Made by a program: the position numbers and the translations under genes. The notes below the pieces were generated by a model. It was not told where the DNA came from and did not search any database. It was given only the letters and a program-made list of their open reading frames with translations. Source: Janthinobacterium agaricidamnosum NBRC 102515 = DSM 9628 (GTDB lineage Bacteria > Pseudomonadota > Gammaproteobacteria > Burkholderiales > Burkholderiaceae_D). Taken from it: 64,000 nt of DNA. The stretch lies in assembly GCF_000723165.1 (NCBI RefSeq), contig NZ_HG322949.1, positions 887,729 to 951,728 of the forward strand. The letters are read 5' to 3'. Positions 19,936-26,990 of this stretch are shown one piece after another (position 1 is the stretch's first letter; the number at the start of each line of letters is the position of its first letter).

Positions 19936-21507
19936 ATGGTGCGTATCCAAGTCCGGCTGACTCTGCTGTTTGTCGTGATCGTCACGCTGGTGCTTGGCAT
20001 TTCCGGCAGCTATACCCAATATACGCTGGCCAGGGAATTGGAGGCAGGCAGCCAGCGCTTGCGCCAGGGCGTGTTGACGCGCCTGCAAACCAGCTTGCCG
20101 TCGGCGCTGTGGGACCTGGATAAGTCCAAGGTCGACAGCATTGTTGCAGCGGAAATGTTGCCGCCGGAATTGGTGGCGATCCGTGTCTACGATTCCTCGG
20201 TCGGCCTGTTTTCCGGGAAAATGCGCAACGCCACCGGCATGGTGGTGGCGCTGGCCGCCGATAACGGCATGCCGGGTGCGCAAGCCGAGGCGCCGCTGGT
20301 GTTCCGCGAAGCCGTCGCCACCTCCGTCAACAGCAAGCCGGTGATTGTCGGCCGGGTGGTGGTCAATTTCAGCCGCGATCAGATCGATACCGCGCTGCGC
20401 GCCGAAGTCCGGCGCAAGGTCATGGAAGTATTGCTGCTCGACTTGATCCTGGTGGCGGCGCTGGTGCTGAGCTTGCGTATCGTGTTTGGCCCCTTGAAAC
20501 AATTGCGCGATGGCTTGTTCGACCTGGCCACGCGCGGCAGCGACGAAGTCGAGGAATTGCCGGAAACCCGGCGCGACGAACTGGGCGACGTGATCCGCGG
20601 CTTTAACGCGGTGCAGCGCAAACTGCAATCGATCATCGAACGCATCCGCGAAGCGGAAGATGCGGCGCGCAGTTCGCAGCAAGCGACGGTCCAGGCGATG
20701 GATGAATTGCGGCGCGCCCAGGAATCGCTGCTGCAATCTGAACGGCTGGCCTCGCTCGGCAGCCTGGTGGCCGGCGTGGCCCATGAAATCAATACGCCGG
20801 TCGGCATCGCGCTGACCAGCGCCTCGGTGCTGAAGGACGCCACCGACAGCGTGCTGCTGGCGGTGCAGGACGGCGCGGTCAGGAAATCGGATATCTTGCG
20901 CTACCTCGAAACGGCCGGCGAAAGCGCGCGCCTGATCATGAACAACGCTTACCGCGCGGCGCACCTGATCCACAGCTTCAAGCAAATCGCGGTCGACCAG
21001 GTCAGCGAGGCGCACCGCCAGTTCGGCTTGCGCGACTATATCGAAGAGGTGATGGCCAGCTTGCAGCCGACCTTGAAAAAGACCCAGGTGCAGATCGTCA
21101 TTCACTGCCCTGAAGATATTGTGCTCGACAGCTATCCGGGTGCGCTGGCGCAAGTGCTGACCAATCTGACCTTGAATTGCCTGGAACATGCTTTTGATGC
21201 GGAGATGGCCGGCGTCATCGATATCCGGGCCCGCCGCGATGGCGGCGACTGGATCGAAATGTGTGTCAGCGATAATGGCAAGGGTATCGCGCCGGACATG
21301 ATAGACCGCGTCTTCGATCCCTTCGTGACGACCCGGCGCGGCCAGGGCGGCACCGGACTGGGATTAAATATCGTGTTTAACTTGATTGCCAAGCAGTTTG
21401 GCGGCACCATCTCGGTGAGCAGTACCTTGGGACAGGGCGCCAGCTTCTTGCTGCGCATGCCGCGCGTGACGCCGATGTGCGACGAGGCCGCCGCCACGCC
21501 AGGCTGA
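19936..21507 (+). CDS. Membrane sensor histidine kinase (HAMP, HisKA-like, HATPase)
   Basis: A 523-residue protein. A membrane helix follows MVRIQVRLTLLFVVIVTLVL; a periplasmic domain of about 140 residues and a second helix (VLLLDLILVAALVLSLRIV) follow; then a HAMP-like linker, a coiled coil, the H-box GVAHEINTPVG with His283, and an HATPase_c domain ending GGTGLGLNIVFNLIAKQFGG. No response regulator gene is adjacent, so it is an orphan kinase, possibly acting with the divergent HDOD module. The start at 19936 was chosen because it directly precedes the first membrane helix. Confidence 0.88.
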   Translation: MVRIQVRLTLLFVVIVTLVLGISGSYTQYTLARELEAGSQRLRQGVLTRLQTSLPSALWDLDKSKVDSIVAAEMLPPELVAIRVYDSSVGLFSGKMRNATGMVVALAADNGMPGAQAEAPLVFREAVATSVNSKPVIVGRVVVNFSRDQIDTALRAEVRRKVMEVLLLDLILVAALVLSLRIVFGPLKQLRDGLFDLATRGSDEVEELPETRRDELGDVIRGFNAVQRKLQSIIERIREAEDAARSSQQATVQAMDELRRAQESLLQSERLASLGSLVAGVAHEINTPVGIALTSASVLKDATDSVLLAVQDGAVRKSDILRYLETAGESARLIMNNAYRAAHLIHSFKQIAVDQVSEAHRQFGLRDYIEEVMASLQPTLKKTQVQIVIHCPEDIVLDSYPGALAQVLTNLTLNCLEHAFDAEMAGVIDIRARRDGGDWIEMCVSDNGKGIAPDMIDRVFDPFVTTRRGQGGTGLGLNIVFNLIAKQFGGTISVSSTLGQGASFLLRMPRVTPMCDEAAATPG

Positions 21508-21519
21508 AGGAGGAAATTG

Positions 21520-22077
21520 ATGGATACAGGGCAACAAGTAGCATTGCTGCGCGGAATAAACGTCGGCCGCGCCAAGCGGGTAGCGATGGCCGACTTGCGC
21601 AAATTATTGGGCGACCTCGGTTATACCGACGTGCGTACCGTCTTGAACAGCGGCAATGTGGTGTTTGGCGCGGGCGGCGTGCCGCCGGCCGAGTCGGCGA
21701 TCCGCATCGAAGAGGCGCTGGTGCTGAAATTGGGCGTGGCGGCGCGCGCCACCGTGCTCGACGCCGCGCAATTTGCCGCCATCATCGAGCAAAACAGCTT
21801 GCAGGCGCTGGCCGACGATCCGTCGCGGCTGCTGGTGTCGGTGCTCAACGATGCGGCCGACATGCAGCGCATCGAGCCCTTGCTGCGGCAGGATTGGGCG
21901 CCGGAAGCACTGGCGGTCGGGCAGTGGGCGGCCTATGTCTGGTGTCCGGGCGGCGTGCTGGCCAGCCGCGCCGCGACTGCGCTGGGCGTGTTGCTGGGCG
22001 ACGCCGTCACGTCGCGCAACTGGTCGACGATGAATAAATTGCATGCCTTGCTCGCAGGCCAGCTGGCCGTGCTCTGA
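21520..22077 (+). CDS. DUF1697-family protein
   Basis: A 185-residue protein with the DUF1697 signature VALLRGINVGRAKRVAMADL followed by VRTVLNSGNVVF. The family is widespread and functionally uncharacterised. AAGGAGG at 21507-21513 is an excellent ribosome site for the ATG at 21520. It begins 12 bases after the histidine kinase and is probably co-transcribed with it. Confidence 0.9.
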   Translation: MDTGQQVALLRGINVGRAKRVAMADLRKLLGDLGYTDVRTVLNSGNVVFGAGGVPPAESAIRIEEALVLKLGVAARATVLDAAQFAAIIEQNSLQALADDPSRLLVSVLNDAADMQRIEPLLRQDWAPEALAVGQWAAYVWCPGGVLASRAATALGVLLGDAVTSRNWSTMNKLHALLAGQLAVL

Positions 22078-22083
22078 TATCGC

Positions 22084-22524
22084 TTACAAGGAAAATTTTT
22101 CATACTTCGCTTCGTGGCCGGACAATAGCAGCAAGCCCAGGCCGACCAGCAGCATGATGGAGACCGGCGCTTCCGGCACGGGCGTGACGCCGATGCCGGC
22201 CAGGTAGGCGGCAAATGGGGTCTGCTGCGAATATGCCCGGCCGGCAGGCGGATTCAGCGCGGGTGCCATATAGTTATCGTTTTGCAAGCTCTCAAGGAGC
22301 CGGCCATACGGCGCATCCAGCTGCTCCCATGGAGTGCGCCGGGCTGTCAACCCTCTGCCATTCCAGTCCGGACTGGCGCCGCAATCGGCATAAACGTCGC
22401 AAGAAAACGTCTGGTACAGGGCTGGCTCATCGATGCCGGCGCTGAATGGAGCAGCCTGCGCCGCACCGCCGAAGCCGCATGCGAGCGCCAAGATGATCGT
22501 GTGTGCAGATCCAAATAGTGTCAT
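22084..22524 (-). CDS. Exported protein with a PEP-CTERM-like C-terminus
   Basis: A 146-residue protein with a Sec signal peptide (MTLFGSAHTIILALACGFGG, cleavage near AQA-AP), a short exported body with two cysteines, and a C-terminal tail starting at residue 116: VPEAPVS, a hydrophobic helix (IMLLVGLGLLLLSG) and a short charged end. This is the layout of PEP-CTERM sorting signals recognised by exosortase/archaeosortase systems, but the core reads PEA rather than PEP and the tail is not a basic run. No exosortase gene is in the window. Convergent with the DUF1697 gene. Body function unknown. Confidence 0.6.
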   Translation of the reverse strand: MTLFGSAHTIILALACGFGGAAQAAPFSAGIDEPALYQTFSCDVYADCGASPDWNGRGLTARRTPWEQLDAPYGRLLESLQNDNYMAPALNPPAGRAYSQQTPFAAYLAGIGVTPVPEAPVSIMLLVGLGLLLLSGHEAKYEKFSL

Positions 22525-22717
22525 TTCTTACCCCTGGCGTCATACGCTAACTACCTGAGTGGTGATAGCGCGATTTTTTATCGTCCAGTTGATATTAAAG
22601 CATCGATAGTAAATTTGCCATATTTTTTATTTGCGCATAATCAATATTATTATTCATTGTCTCAATTGTTATTTAATAATATTTCTACCCAGCTCAGCGG
22701 GCGCCCCAAGTCGTTCG

Positions 22718-23578
22718 TCACGCGAGGAAGCTGTCGGCAAACGCTTGCCGCGCCGGATGGCGTACCACGTCGCGGCGCCACACCAGCACGGTGCTGATCT
22801 GCGCCACGCTTGGCGGCAGCTGGTGGACCTGGACGGTATCGGCCAGGTCGCGCCGGCGCAGTATTTCCTTCGGCATCAGCGCCACGCCCATGCCGGCCGC
22901 GACGCAACCGATGATGGCTTCGAAGGTGCCGAACTCGATGGTGCGCACGGTGGCGACGCCGGCTTCGGCAAACCAGCCTTCCAGTTTGCGGCGGTAGGCG
23001 CAGCCGGCGCGGAACACCAGCAAGGATTTCTTGCGCACATCGTGCGGCGTGACGACCGGGTCATGCTCCTGGTCGGTCAGCAGCACCAGTTCTTCCTCGA
23101 ATACCGTCATTTGTTCCAGCTCCGGCCGCTCGACCGGCGCCGCGACCAGCGCCACGTCGAGCCGGTAGCTGAGCACCGCTTGCAGCAAATAGTCGGTGGG
23201 GCCGCTATCGAGCAGCAGCTCGACTTCCGGATGGGCACGGTGAAATTTCGCCAGGTAAAACGGCATGCGTGCGGCGGCCGTGGTTTCCATCGCGCCGATT
23301 TGCAGCTTGCCGGACGGGCTGCGGTCGCCGCGCATCGAAGCTTCCGCTTCATCGGCCAATTGCAGCAAACGGTCGGTATATTGAAGCAAACGCGCGCCTT
23401 CCGCCGTGATCAGCAGCCGCCGCCCGCTGCGGTGGAAGAGCGTCACGCCCAGCGACTCTTCCAGTTGCGTCAGGCGTACCGACACATTCGATTGCACACG
23501 GTGCAACCTGGCCGCCGCCTTGGTGACGCTGCCTTCTTCCGCGACGGCTTTAAAGATCCGCAATGCCGATAAGTCCAT
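22718..23578 (-). CDS. LysR-family transcriptional regulator
   Basis: A 286-residue LysR-type regulator: N-terminal winged HTH (MDLSALRIFKAVAEEGSVTK, AAARLHRVQSNVSVRLTQLE) and a periplasmic-binding-like effector domain. The ATG at 23578 is preferred over 23590 because GGAG lies six bases upstream. It is divergent from a DHA2-type efflux transporter across a 104-base spacer that contains a paired palindrome, so it most likely controls that transporter and itself. Confidence 0.92.
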   Translation of the reverse strand: MDLSALRIFKAVAEEGSVTKAAARLHRVQSNVSVRLTQLEESLGVTLFHRSGRRLLITAEGARLLQYTDRLLQLADEAEASMRGDRSPSGKLQIGAMETTAAARMPFYLAKFHRAHPEVELLLDSGPTDYLLQAVLSYRLDVALVAAPVERPELEQMTVFEEELVLLTDQEHDPVVTPHDVRKKSLLVFRAGCAYRRKLEGWFAEAGVATVRTIEFGTFEAIIGCVAAGMGVALMPKEILRRRDLADTVQVHQLPPSVAQISTVLVWRRDVVRHPARQAFADSFLA

Positions 23579-23608
23579 CCCCTTCTCCATTCTCTATTTG
23601 TGATTGAC

Positions 23609-23661
23609 GACTTCATTATTATTCATTTTTTTAAATGTGAATAGGGTTTTATAGTGAAGTC
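23609..23661. promoter_or_regulatory. Paired inverted repeats between LysR gene and transporter
   Basis: GACTTCA at 23609-23615 is matched by its inverse TGAAGTC at 23655-23661, the match extending imperfectly to 13 bases per arm. An inner pair (ATTCA.../...GTGAAT) lies between. Such spaced palindromes in a divergent spacer fit LysR recognition and activation sites. Confidence 0.5.
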
Positions 23662-23682
23662 ATCATTCACCGCAGTCTCATC

Positions 23683-25089
23683 ATGGATTCCTTCATGCAA
23701 GCGCATCAACGCCCCTCGCCCGCCATCCTGTTGGCCAGCAGTTTTGCTTTTATCATCGTCCAGCTCGACGTCACCATCGTCAATGTGGCCTTGCCGCAAA
23801 TTGGCCAGCAACTGGGGGCCAGCGTCAGCGATCTGCAATGGGTGGTCGACGCCTACACGCTCGGCTTTGCGGTATTCCTGTTGTCGGCCGGCGTGATGGG
23901 CGACAAGTTCGGCGCCAAAAAAGTATTCCTGACCGGCTTCGCCCTGTTCACCGTCGCATCGGTCGGCTGCGCCACGGCGCCGGTCGCCGATGTGCTCAAT
24001 ATTGCCCGGGCCATCCAGGGCATCGGCGCGGCGCTGCTGGTGCCGAGTTCTTTGTCGATTCTTAATTTTTCGTATGCGCATGACAAAAAGATGCTGGCCA
24101 AGGCGATCGGCTGGTGGACCGCCACCGGCGGCGCGGCGATCGCGGCCGGGCCGGTGATCGGCGGCCTGTTATTGTCGGTGGCTGGCTGGCGCAGTATTTT
24201 CTGGGTCAATGTGCCGATTTGCATCATCGGCTTTTTCTTGACACGCAAGGTGGTGCCGGTCATGCAGGGCAAGGACCCGGGCCGCTCGTTCGACATGCCG
24301 GGACAGTTGCTGGCGATTATCACCCTGACCGCCTTTATCGGCGCGGTGATCGAGGTGGAAGCGTTGGGCTGGAATCATTACCTGGTGCGTGGCGCGCTGT
24401 TGCTGTCGCTGCTGTCCGGCATCGCGTTCTTGCTGGTCGAGCGGCGCAGCACGGCGCCGATGTTGCCGCTGGTATTGTTCCGTCAAATCGGCTTTTCCGG
24501 CGCCGTACTGTTTGGCGTGCTGGTCAATTTCTCGTATTACGGCATCATTTTCGTGTTCAGTTTTTACCTGCAAAAAGTGCGCGGTTTTTCGGTGCTGGAA
24601 ACCGGGCTGACCTTCTTGCCGCTGACGGGCACCTTCATCATTTCGAATATCAGCAGCGGCGCCATGTCGGTCCGCACCGGTTTGCGGGCGCCGATGGTAT
24701 GGGGCGGCTTGATCGGCTGTAGCGGTTACGCCTTGCTGGGCGGGTTCGGTATTTCTTCCGACGCCACGTTTTTACAGATGTTGCCGGGGCTGGCGCTGAT
24801 TCCAGCCGGCATGGGACTGGCGGTGCCGGCGATGACCACGTCGATCTTGTCCAGCGTCGGCCGGCACCAGGCTGGCACCGCGTCGGCGGTGCTCAATACG
24901 GCGCGGCAAGTCGGCGGCGCAATGGGGGTGGCCGTATTCGGTTCCATGGTTGCGTTCGGTTCCGGGCTGGAGATCATGGCCGGCATCCGCGGCGCGATGT
25001 TTGCCTCGGCATGCTTGCTGCTCGCCGCCGCGGCGATTGCCTACTGGTGCCGGGTGGGGCTGGCCCATCCAGTGGCGGTTCATGTATAA
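23683..25089 (+). CDS. MFS drug/metabolite efflux transporter, DHA2 (14-helix) type
   Basis: A 468-residue inner-membrane proton antiporter with about 14 hydrophobic segments. The DHA2/EmrB family motif is visible near the N-terminus as LDVTIVNVALPQIGQQLGAS followed by LQWVVDAYTLGFAVFLL and GDKFGAKKVF. The final helices follow ASAVLNTARQVGGAMGVAVF. No membrane-fusion partner gene is adjacent, so it probably works alone. Substrate unknown. Likely controlled by the divergent LysR regulator. Confidence 0.9.
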   Translation: MDSFMQAHQRPSPAILLASSFAFIIVQLDVTIVNVALPQIGQQLGASVSDLQWVVDAYTLGFAVFLLSAGVMGDKFGAKKVFLTGFALFTVASVGCATAPVADVLNIARAIQGIGAALLVPSSLSILNFSYAHDKKMLAKAIGWWTATGGAAIAAGPVIGGLLLSVAGWRSIFWVNVPICIIGFFLTRKVVPVMQGKDPGRSFDMPGQLLAIITLTAFIGAVIEVEALGWNHYLVRGALLLSLLSGIAFLLVERRSTAPMLPLVLFRQIGFSGAVLFGVLVNFSYYGIIFVFSFYLQKVRGFSVLETGLTFLPLTGTFIISNISSGAMSVRTGLRAPMVWGGLIGCSGYALLGGFGISSDATFLQMLPGLALIPAGMGLAVPAMTTSILSSVGRHQAGTASAVLNTARQVGGAMGVAVFGSMVAFGSGLEIMAGIRGAMFASACLLLAAAAIAYWCRVGLAHPVAVHV

Positions 25090-25132
25090 AGTCATGCATA
25101 AATAAAACACTGTTGTTTTTAGTTGCACCGTA

Positions 25133-25161
25133 TTGGTGCACAATATATTGTTTGATATAGT
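25133..25161 (+). promoter_or_regulatory. Promoter with embedded operator for the ArsR-type gene
   Basis: TTGGTG (25133-25138) and TATAGT (25156-25161) are separated by exactly 17 bases. The spacer contains the perfect 12-base palindrome ACAATATATTGT (25140-25151), placed where a bound repressor would block RNA polymerase. The ATG is 40 bases downstream. Confidence 0.65.
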
Positions 25162-25200
25162 GTTCCCATCCAGCTTATTTGATCGTTATTGGGAACCATC

Positions 25201-25542
25201 ATGTGTACAGCCGCCGCCACTTTTGATCTCACCGCCATGCGCGGCTGCGCCGACCGCGCCAGCGCCTTGTTGAAGGCGATGGCCAATCCGGACCGCCTGC
25301 TGTTGTTATGTCAGTTATTGCAGGGCGAACATTGCGTCAGTGAACTGGAGCAGGCGGTCGGCATCGGCCAGCCCAGTTTGTCGCAGCAACTGGGCGTGCT
25401 GCGCGAGGAAATGCTGGTGGCGACGCGGCGCGACGGCAAGCAGATTTTTTACCGGGTCGCCAGCGACAATGTGCTGGCCGTGCTGCAAGTGCTGTACACC
25501 CAGTTTTGCACGGTGCAAGCCGTGCCGCAACGCGGCCGATGA
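25201..25542 (+). CDS. ArsR-family repressor with BigR/SqrR-like cysteine pair
   Basis: A 113-residue winged-HTH protein: LLKAMANPDRLLLLCQLLQG, the recognition region VGIGQPSLSQQLGVLREEML and wing RRDGKQIFYRVAS. One cysteine lies in LLLLCQLL and another in the last helix (YTQFCTV), the placement used by the BigR/SqrR/YgaV dithiol sensors of persulfide and redox state, rather than a CxC metal site. This suggests a sulfide or redox sensor. No rhodanese, SQR or sulfur dioxygenase gene is adjacent, so its regulon may be only itself plus distant genes. Confidence 0.85.
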   Translation: MCTAAATFDLTAMRGCADRASALLKAMANPDRLLLLCQLLQGEHCVSELEQAVGIGQPSLSQQLGVLREEMLVATRRDGKQIFYRVASDNVLAVLQVLYTQFCTVQAVPQRGR

Positions 25543-25658
25543 CCATCGACAGCCTGCATTTCACGCCATGGGCCGGAGCGGCGTAAACCATGGCGTGGCC
25601 ACGGCGCGGTATACAATCGTCCCATCTTCCACCTCGACCCGGGACCCGGTACTGACGC

Positions 25659-26519
25659 ATGATGACGACACCTACACGACGCGGCTGGTCCGCCACACTG
25701 GTTTTGCTGTTTTCCGCCTTGGCCTTGAGCGCTTGCTCATTCCTTAAAAAACAGCCGGATGGACCACGCGCGGCACCCGCCTTGCCGAATCCGCAAGTGC
25801 TGCTGCTGGGCGAAGTGCATGACAATGCCCAAGGCCACAAGGAGCGTTTCGACGATTTGCGGCGCCGGGTCGAAGCGGGCTGGCATCCGGCCATCGCGAT
25901 GGAACAATTCGACCAGGAAAACCAGGCCTTGCTGACCCGCGCGCAACGGGATTGCCCGGACGCCGGCTGTGTCATCCGCGTCATGGAAGGCAAGGGCTGG
26001 GATTGGGAACTGTACAAGCCGGTCATCGACCTGGCGATTTTTTATCGCTTGCCGCTGATCGCCGCCAACCTGTCGCGCAGCGATGCGTCGCGTACCGTGC
26101 GCGACGGCGTGAAAACCACCTTCGATGCGGCGGCCGTGCAAGCTTACCGCTTGAACGATGCGTTGCCGGCCGATATAGTCGCGGGCCAGCAAAAGGAAAT
26201 CATTGCCGGCCATTGCAATATGCTGCCCGACATGATGGTGGGCGGCATGGTCCATGCACAAATCGCGCGCGATATCTGGATGGCCAAGCTGATCCGCGCG
26301 CAGGCGCCGAACGATGTGGTGCTGATCGCCGGCAATGGCCACGTGCGCAAGGATTTCGGCGTCGCGCGCTGGCTCAATGAAATTGCTCCCAAGCTGACGA
26401 TACGCAGTGTAGCGTACCTGGAACAAGCCGGCCCGCATGACGCGGCCGCGTTCGATGTGGTGCATTTGATTAAGGCGCAGCAGCGGCCCGACCCTTGCGC
26501 CAAATTCAACGTTAAATAA
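25659..26519 (+). CDS. ChaN-like lipoprotein
   Basis: A 286-residue predicted outer-membrane or periplasmic lipoprotein with signal peptide and lipobox LSAC (Cys25). The body has the ChaN family motifs LLLGEVHDNAQGH and AGNGHVRKDFGVARWL; ChaN-like proteins are iron/haem-binding or Tiki-like metalloproteins. Its TAA stop is exactly the left target duplication of a MITE-like element that begins at the next base. No haem-uptake genes are adjacent, although a TonB receptor gene lies 470 bases downstream. Confidence 0.82.
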   Translation: MMTTPTRRGWSATLVLLFSALALSACSFLKKQPDGPRAAPALPNPQVLLLGEVHDNAQGHKERFDDLRRRVEAGWHPAIAMEQFDQENQALLTRAQRDCPDAGCVIRVMEGKGWDWELYKPVIDLAIFYRLPLIAANLSRSDASRTVRDGVKTTFDAAAVQAYRLNDALPADIVAGQQKEIIAGHCNMLPDMMVGGMVHAQIARDIWMAKLIRAQAPNDVVLIAGNGHVRKDFGVARWLNEIAPKLTIRSVAYLEQAGPHDAAAFDVVHLIKAQQRPDPCAKFNVK

Positions 26520-26677
26520 GAGCCTATCCCAGTAGTGAGCGTCTTGTTCTGGCCGCGCATCAGGAGCGCGGACCAGGCGTGAGAAGGAAGCGTGGCGCGC
26601 CACGCGACGACGATCAACGCAGTCCCCGTTCCTGAGGGGCGCCAGAAGAGGGCGTATTCATCTACTGGGATAGGCTC
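26520..26677 (-). repeat. MITE-like element, copy 1 (complete, 158 bp)
   Basis: Starts GAGCCTATCCCAGTAG and ends with its exact inverse complement; flanked on both sides by TAA (26517-26519 and 26678-26680), a 3-base target duplication. Inverted relative to copies 2 and 3. It contains the perfect palindrome GCGTGGCGCGCCACGC (26590-26605) and can fold over its whole length. No coding capacity of its own. TNA duplications and GAGCCT-type ends resemble IS5-family (IS1031-group) elements, so a non-autonomous derivative is inferred. Confidence 0.88.
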
Positions 26678-26680
26678 TAA

Positions 26681-26746
26681 GAGCGACCGACAACACGCCG
26701 ATGGCGGTCTTGCATCGTCTTGCCTTGAACGTTTTGTCAGGCGCTC
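26681..26746 (-). repeat. Second repeat family, 66-bp form
   Basis: Ends are imperfect inverses: GAGCGACCGACAACACG on the left and CGTTTTGTCAGGCGCTC on the right. Its reverse complement (GAGCGCCTGACAAAACGTTC, then AAGGCAAGACG) matches the left part of the element at 50591 over about 30 bases. It abuts the right target duplication of MITE copy 1. Confidence 0.6.
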
Positions 26747-26767
26747 CAGGTATTCTTGCTACTGTCA

Positions 26768-26792
26768 CCCCGGCCGGCCAATTCGGCCGGGG
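26768..26792. other. GC-rich hairpin upstream of the TonB receptor gene
   Basis: CCCCGGCCG (26768-26776) pairs perfectly with CGGCCGGGG (26784-26792) around a seven-base loop. No T-run follows, so it is not a standard terminator; it may end transcription coming from chaN or be another small repeat. Confidence 0.45.
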
Positions 26793-26990
26793 CAATATTG
26801 TGCGGTAAATTTCCCCTCCACATCTTCTTTTTTTGCCGAGTGTTGTATCTCGCGCAATGTCATTCTTGCGTCATATTGGCTCACTACAATCCGCCACAGT
26901 TGAGTTTGTGACATGCATGAATGCCGATGACTGCATGCGCCAGGCCTGCGCCGTTTTCTCCCCTCCCCACAACTGTACGAGAGAATTTCC

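Noticed and set aside
26592..26903. Short frames running out of the MITE-like copies (MARHATTINAVPVPEG...)
   Set aside because: Present because the repeat itself is present; frames end at different places in the flanks, so not a conserved protein.
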